From contig JAFGHX010000193.1 in assembly GCA_016929905.1 (NCBI GenBank), positions 1-64,000 on the forward strand: a stretch of 64,000 nt of DNA. The letters are read 5' to 3'. Origin of the DNA: Kiritimatiellia bacterium. GTDB lineage: Bacteria; Verrucomicrobiota; Kiritimatiellia; JAFGHX01. The notes beneath the pieces were generated by a model. It worked only from the letters and a program-made list of their open reading frames with translations, was not told where the DNA came from and did no database searches. Of this stretch, positions 59,875 through 64,000 are shown one piece after another. Both the position numbers and the translations under genes were made by a program. Numbering within the stretch: the first letter of the stretch is position 1; the number at the start of each line of letters is the position of its first letter.

Positions 59875-62800
59875 ATGCGACGAGCAGCGAGGGCGCGGAC
59901 CAACCGTTGGCTGATCGCGGCGTGCGTTCTTTCGGCGCTTCCCCCGCTGCAGGGCGCGGAAGAGCACGCGCGGCGCGAGCGGTTCGTCGCCATGCACGGC
60001 GACGACCGGAACGACGGCGCCTCCTGGCAAACGGCCTGGCAGACGGTCGGCCACGGGGTCAATCAACTCGGGCCGGGCACGACACTCACGATCGGCCCGG
60101 GCGTCTACCGCGAATCGGTGCGCCGAACCGGCCTGTGCGGTACGGCGCGGGCGCCGATCGTGATCCGCGCCCGCTTCCCGGGCACGGCGGTGCTTTCCGG
60201 CTTCATCCGCGTCGGCGGGTTCCGGCGGATGCCCGGCAAGACCTACACCTGGGTGGCCGACCTGCCGACCGACACGATCCCGGATTCCGCCGTGGTCGTT
60301 CGCCCGGATACGGGGCGCCGCCTGCGCGAAGTGCCGGGGCCGGATATCGTGGAACTGGTCCTGCAATCCTTCGCCATCGACCGGGCCGCCGGCAAGCTCT
60401 ATGTGCGGTGCGCCGACGGGCGGCCGCCGGGCGAGCGCGGCGTGCTGCTCGCCGTGCGGGAACGGGGGCTCTGGTTTCCAGACTCCGTCGAAAACGGCGA
60501 GCGGACCGGCCCCGCGCACCTCACCATCGACGGGCTCGAAGTGCGCGGGTTCGCCCAGGAAGGTATCCGGCTGCGCTCGCCCCGGGACGTGACGATCCAG
60601 GACTGCGTGGTGCACGACTGCGCCTACGGGATCCTCATCAAGCGGGAGGCACTCCGCACGCGCGTGCTGCGCTGCGACGTGTTCGGGAACCAATCGCACT
60701 ATTTCGAATCGGCCAACATCCAGTTCAACTGCAAGACCGTGAACTGCGCGGTACGCGACTGCCGCGTGCACGATTCGGATTCCTACGGATTGCGCACGTA
60801 CTATGAGGGATGGGGCCGCTTCGAGGAGTCCGACTCGCCGACCGTCTTCGAACGCAACATCATCTGGAACTGCCAGAACTGCGCGATCGGGTTCAAGGGC
60901 GGCATGAGCAAGCAGGCGACGGCGCGCGGCAACGTCGTGCTCGGTTGGGGCCTGTATATCCCGGTAAAGGCGTACAATACGTTCTCGGGCGACGCACGCA
61001 GCAAGACGGACGTCGGCAACCTCTACTTCGGCAACAGCGGGCGGGCGGACGTGTTGACCGGCCCGGGCTTCGTCGACCCGGAGAACCTCGATTACCGGCT
61101 GCAATCGGACAGCCCGGCGCGCGGCAAAGGGCCGGACGGCACGGATCTCGGCGCGTATCCGTATCGTGGCGACGTCTTCTTCGTCAAGCCCGACGGCGAT
61201 GATTCCCGGCCGGGCACCAGTCTCGCCGGCGCCTGGCGCACCCTGGCCCACGCCGGCCGACAGGCGCGGCCGGGCCACACCGTGCTGGTCGCAGCCGGCA
61301 CCTACAACGAGCCGCTCCGCCCCGCGGTTTCGGGAACGAAGGAACAGCCGATCGTCTTTCGGGCACGCGGCCGCGACCGCGTGGTGATCGAAGGACGCGG
61401 CACGCTGCTGGACGGGGTCGACCTGACCGCCCGCTCGTACGTACGTGTCGAAGGCTTCACGGTACAGGGCTGCGGGGAAGCGGGCATCCGGCTCGGCGGG
61501 CCGGGCAGCGCCGGGCTAGCGGCGGTCCGTTGCACGGCCTACGCCAACGGCGGCTACGGCGTACTCGCCGGCCCCGACACCGCCGGGCTGCTCGTTCAGC
61601 GCTGCACCATAGTGGCCAACGCCAGGGCCGGCGTGCGGCTGGCCGGGCCCAGCCGTTCGGCGCGCATCGAGCAAAGCATCATGGCCGACAACGCCGCCGC
61701 GCAAATCCGGCTCGACTCCGCGGACCATCGCGAGCTGTATGTGGACCATAACGCCTACGATCTGCCGGCACAACAGCCGGCGGCACTGGGCGTGTACGCC
61801 GGCAAGAGCACCACCACGCTTGACCACTGGCGCGCGCTCGCCGGTGCTGACCATCAGAGCATCAGCGCCGATCCGCGCCTGCTTAACCCGCGCGAGGGCG
61901 ATTTCCGGCTCGCCGCAGACAGCCCGTGCCGAAACGCGGGCCTCGGTTTCTACGACATCGGCGCCGGCCGAGGGGACGCGGCCAATGCCACGTTCCGGAT
62001 TGATCGGATCGAGGTTCGCGGCGTCACCGCCTCGACCGCCACGATCACCTGGTGGACACCCGAGCGCGAGGGCAACACGCAGATCGAGTACGGCACCGAC
62101 CCGGAACCGGGCCAGCGCAGGGAGCACCTCTACGAATACTCGGCTTTCCATCATGCCGCGCTGACCGGGCTCGAGCCCGATACCACCTACTACTACCGGG
62201 TCGGCACCGGGCGCGGCCGCGTGTTTCACACCAACCCCGGCCTGGCGCGCGCGGAAGAACTGGCCCCGACGGACCAGGTCGTCTCGGAGGTGCGCAGCTT
62301 CCGCACCGCGCGCGTGGATCCGCCGCCCCGGACCTACTACGTCTCCGCAACGGTGGGCCGCGAGACGAACGACGGGCTCGCACCGGACCATGCCTTCAAG
62401 CGGATCGAACAGGCGGCCGCGCGCGCGGCGGCCGGCGACACCGTGATCATTGAACCCGGCACCTACCGTGAATGGCTCATCCCGTTGAGTTCCGGCACGG
62501 CGGACCGCCCCATCACCTTCAAGTCGGCAGGCTGGGCGCCCGTCATCCTGGAAGGCAAGCTGGTCGCGGAGAGCCTGATCCGCCTGGTCGGCGTCAGGCA
62601 TATCCGGTTTCAGGGGTTCCATCTGCACGGGATCAAAGGCCACAAGTACCGTGGGTACGGGGCCGGCGCGAGCGGCATGGTCTGGATCGACAAAGCGAGT
62701 GACATCCGGTTCCGATACTGCTTCTTCGACGGGCGCGGCAGCTATGCCCAGCACGGGATACGCTGCGCCAAAGAGGACGCGGCGCATGCGAGGCTGGTCG

Positions 62801-63396
62801 TGGAAGACTGCGCGTTCCTCGCGATGAGTCAGACGTTCGTCATGCGCCGGCAGGCGGCTGAGTTCAACCACTGCGTGTTCGGGATCAGCTACTTCGGCAA
62901 TATCCGCTCCCTCACGCCGGACGCCCGGATCCGGATCCGCAACTGCATCGCGACCGGCGCCATCCAGGAGAAGATGCACGAATACGGCTATCTGGTCCGG
63001 CTCCTGGCCGACGCCTCGCATGTGGAGTCGGACTACAACGGGTACTGGCGCCAGCCCTACGACACACACAAGTGGATCGCGATCCTCAACGACGATAGCA
63101 CGGCCATGGAATTCAACACCAAGGTTGCCACCCTCTACAAGGACGACGACGGCCTCCCGAACTGGCGCCGCGATACCGGGAACGACGCGCACAGCGTCCT
63201 GGGCCGGCCCGACTTCATCACCTACAAGGGCACCGACGGCTGGCCCGCCGGCAAGCGGTTCGACACGTGTGAAGATCCCGAAACGGCGAACAAGGTGACG
63301 TGGCTCGACGATTTCCGGCTCGGACCGAACAGCGATTTCAAGGGCAAGGGCGAAAACGGCGCCGATCTGGGCATTCGGTTCCCGGAAGAACCGTGA
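59875..63396 (+). CDS. Large secreted beta-helix protein with FN3-like domain
   Basis: A 1173-aa protein. The start is the ATG at 59875, with GGGGGGAGGC upstream. A signal peptide (RWLIAACVLSALPPLQG) leads into two beta-helix units (about 30-430 and 440-700; NNAIWN-type turns, DLGAYPY). An FN3/purple-acid-phosphatase-like domain (TASTATITWWTPEREGNTQIEY, DTTYYYRVGTG, about 725-800) follows. A third helix part starts TYYVSATVGRETNDGL (about 820). The protein is likely an exported polysaccharide-acting or -binding factor. Confidence 0.82.
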   Translation: MRRAARARTNRWLIAACVLSALPPLQGAEEHARRERFVAMHGDDRNDGASWQTAWQTVGHGVNQLGPGTTLTIGPGVYRESVRRTGLCGTARAPIVIRARFPGTAVLSGFIRVGGFRRMPGKTYTWVADLPTDTIPDSAVVVRPDTGRRLREVPGPDIVELVLQSFAIDRAAGKLYVRCADGRPPGERGVLLAVRERGLWFPDSVENGERTGPAHLTIDGLEVRGFAQEGIRLRSPRDVTIQDCVVHDCAYGILIKREALRTRVLRCDVFGNQSHYFESANIQFNCKTVNCAVRDCRVHDSDSYGLRTYYEGWGRFEESDSPTVFERNIIWNCQNCAIGFKGGMSKQATARGNVVLGWGLYIPVKAYNTFSGDARSKTDVGNLYFGNSGRADVLTGPGFVDPENLDYRLQSDSPARGKGPDGTDLGAYPYRGDVFFVKPDGDDSRPGTSLAGAWRTLAHAGRQARPGHTVLVAAGTYNEPLRPAVSGTKEQPIVFRARGRDRVVIEGRGTLLDGVDLTARSYVRVEGFTVQGCGEAGIRLGGPGSAGLAAVRCTAYANGGYGVLAGPDTAGLLVQRCTIVANARAGVRLAGPSRSARIEQSIMADNAAAQIRLDSADHRELYVDHNAYDLPAQQPAALGVYAGKSTTTLDHWRALAGADHQSISADPRLLNPREGDFRLAADSPCRNAGLGFYDIGAGRGDAANATFRIDRIEVRGVTASTATITWWTPEREGNTQIEYGTDPEPGQRREHLYEYSAFHHAALTGLEPDTTYYYRVGTGRGRVFHTNPGLARAEELAPTDQVVSEVRSFRTARVDPPPRTYYVSATVGRETNDGLAPDHAFKRIEQAAARAAAGDTVIIEPGTYREWLIPLSSGTADRPITFKSAGWAPVILEGKLVAESLIRLVGVRHIRFQGFHLHGIKGHKYRGYGAGASGMVWIDKASDIRFRYCFFDGRGSYAQHGIRCAKEDAAHARLVVEDCAFLAMSQTFVMRRQAAEFNHCVFGISYFGNIRSLTPDARIRIRNCIATGAIQEKMHEYGYLVRLLADASHVESDYNGYWRQPYDTHKWIAILNDDSTAMEFNTKVATLYKDDDGLPNWRRDTGNDAHSVLGRPDFITYKGTDGWPAGKRFDTCEDPETANKVTWLDDFRLGPNSDFKGKGENGADLGIRFPEEP

Positions 63397-63419
63397 GGCG
63401 AACGTTGCAGGCAGCCCGA

Positions 63420-63435
63420 GTAGGCCGGGCGGGCG
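63420..63435. repeat. Partial R2 repeat
   Basis: GTAGGCCGGGCGGGCG matches the start of R2 elements at 24497, 29067, 42801 and 55101. It lies just before the last gene. Confidence 0.55.
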
Positions 63436-63448
63436 GAGGAGGCGAATT

Positions 63449-64000
63449 GTGAACCATCTTCTGAAGACCCAAAGGAACCTCTTGCCGCGGGACACTCTGG
63501 ACCAGATGCACCAAGCGGCCGTCCGCATCCTGCACCAGACGGGGATCGCCGTGCAGCACGAAGCGGTGGCGAAGGCGATTGCCGGGCGGCCCGGGTTCGA
63601 GCTCAGGGAGGGCCGGGTCTGCATTTCACCGGAGAAGGTCGAAGCCGTACGGCAGACTTTCCCCCCGTCCATCGTGAAGACCGACGACTACCACGCCGAG
63701 ACTCCCGTCCGCTACACATGCGGGGTGGGCAGCCTTCCTTTCTACATCGTTGACCGGGACGGCGCCACGGTGCGCCCGTTCACGCGCGCCGACGTAATCG
63801 ACGGCTGCAAGCTGGTGAGCGTCCTGAACCGCGAACGGGGGCTGCTGGGCGTCACGACGGGCACCGCCGCGGATGTCCCGATCGCGCTGCAGCCCATCGA
63901 GCACTTCATGATCACCGCGCGCTATTCGCCGGCCGGCGGCGTGCCGGGACAATGGTACGACATTCCGACCGCGGAAATCCTGCTCGAAATGCAGAGGGTG
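63449..64000 (+). CDS. MttB-family (trimethylamine methyltransferase-like) protein, 5' part
   Basis: The first 184 codons are visible, starting at the GTG at 63449 after GGAGGAGGCGAATT. Family features are LDQMHQAAVRILHQTGIAVQHE, EGRVCISPEKVEAV and the FTRADVIDGCKLVSVL segment. The gene runs past the window edge, so the pyrrolysine codon position of true MttB cannot be checked. Most such proteins in non-methanogens act on quaternary amines such as betaines. Confidence 0.8.
   Translation, partial: MNHLLKTQRNLLPRDTLDQMHQAAVRILHQTGIAVQHEAVAKAIAGRPGFELREGRVCISPEKVEAVRQTFPPSIVKTDDYHAETPVRYTCGVGSLPFYIVDRDGATVRPFTRADVIDGCKLVSVLNRERGLLGVTTGTAADVPIALQPIEHFMITARYSPAGGVPGQWYDIPTAEILLEMQRV

Noticed and set aside
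61516..63672. 718-codon minus-strand open frame
   Set aside because: Antisense to the beta-helix/FN3 protein and the start of the MttB gene; no domain seen.

Overview
This is a GC-rich bacterial window. No rRNA or tRNA genes were seen. The gene content points to the Planctomycetota-Verrucomicrobiota-Lentisphaerota-Kiritimatiellota group or a neighbour such as Hydrogenedentota: many secreted right-handed beta-helix proteins, heparinase-like and apiosidase-like enzymes, ECF sigma factors beside a FecR-LamG protein, PIG-L deacetylases, and intergenic space filled with palindromic repeats. That placement is inference from family content; no marker gene settles it.

Layout. Positions 30-24204 are all on the minus strand and mostly encode exported proteins: a 2689-aa mosaic subtilase, an acetyl-esterase-like hydrolase, three beta-helix or choice-of-anchor-Q proteins, a jelly-roll protein, a heparinase II/III protein, a 1271-aa protein with a six-repeat FG-GAP propeller, and a beta-lactamase-fold serine hydrolase. 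Positions 24660-36403 are on the plus strand: an M14 peptidase, an ECF sigma factor with its FecR-LamG partner, an M14-like amidohydrolase, a coupled PIG-L pair, a beta-helix protein and a beta-propeller protein. Positions 36504-50049 are mixed: an AAA/DUF234 ATPase, two more beta-helix proteins, a sigma-4-only factor overlapping a creatininase-family gene, an M19 dipeptidase, a nucleotidyltransferase pair, a LacI regulator divergent from an ECF sigma-PIG-L-PIG-L operon, and a damaged amidohydrolase pair. Positions 50299-53600 are decayed or laterally acquired: a shortened alpha/beta hydrolase, a DUF4143 ATPase, and M64 and LamG gene fragments. Positions 53840-64000 are on the plus strand: a LacI regulator, a split transketolase with a promoter and LacI-type operators, an apiosidase-like GH, an AraC regulator, a large beta-helix/FN3 protein and the start of an MttB-family methyltransferase.

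How it fits together. The picture is a carbohydrate-scavenging cell with many exported polysaccharide-binding or -cleaving proteins, deacetylases and esterases, controlled by LacI/AraC regulators and ECF sigma factors. The most notable signal is a shared two-part promoter motif, TGATAGRTAT-11 nt-GTCATA. It lies upstream of the ECF sigma gene at 26722 and of the genes at 29385, 32659 and 38144, always with an 11-nt spacer, which suggests an autoregulated ECF regulon. Also notable are two copies of a coupled operon pairing a canonical PIG-L enzyme with a paralogue lacking the catalytic motif, one of which carries a palindromic repeat inserted in frame in its coding sequence.
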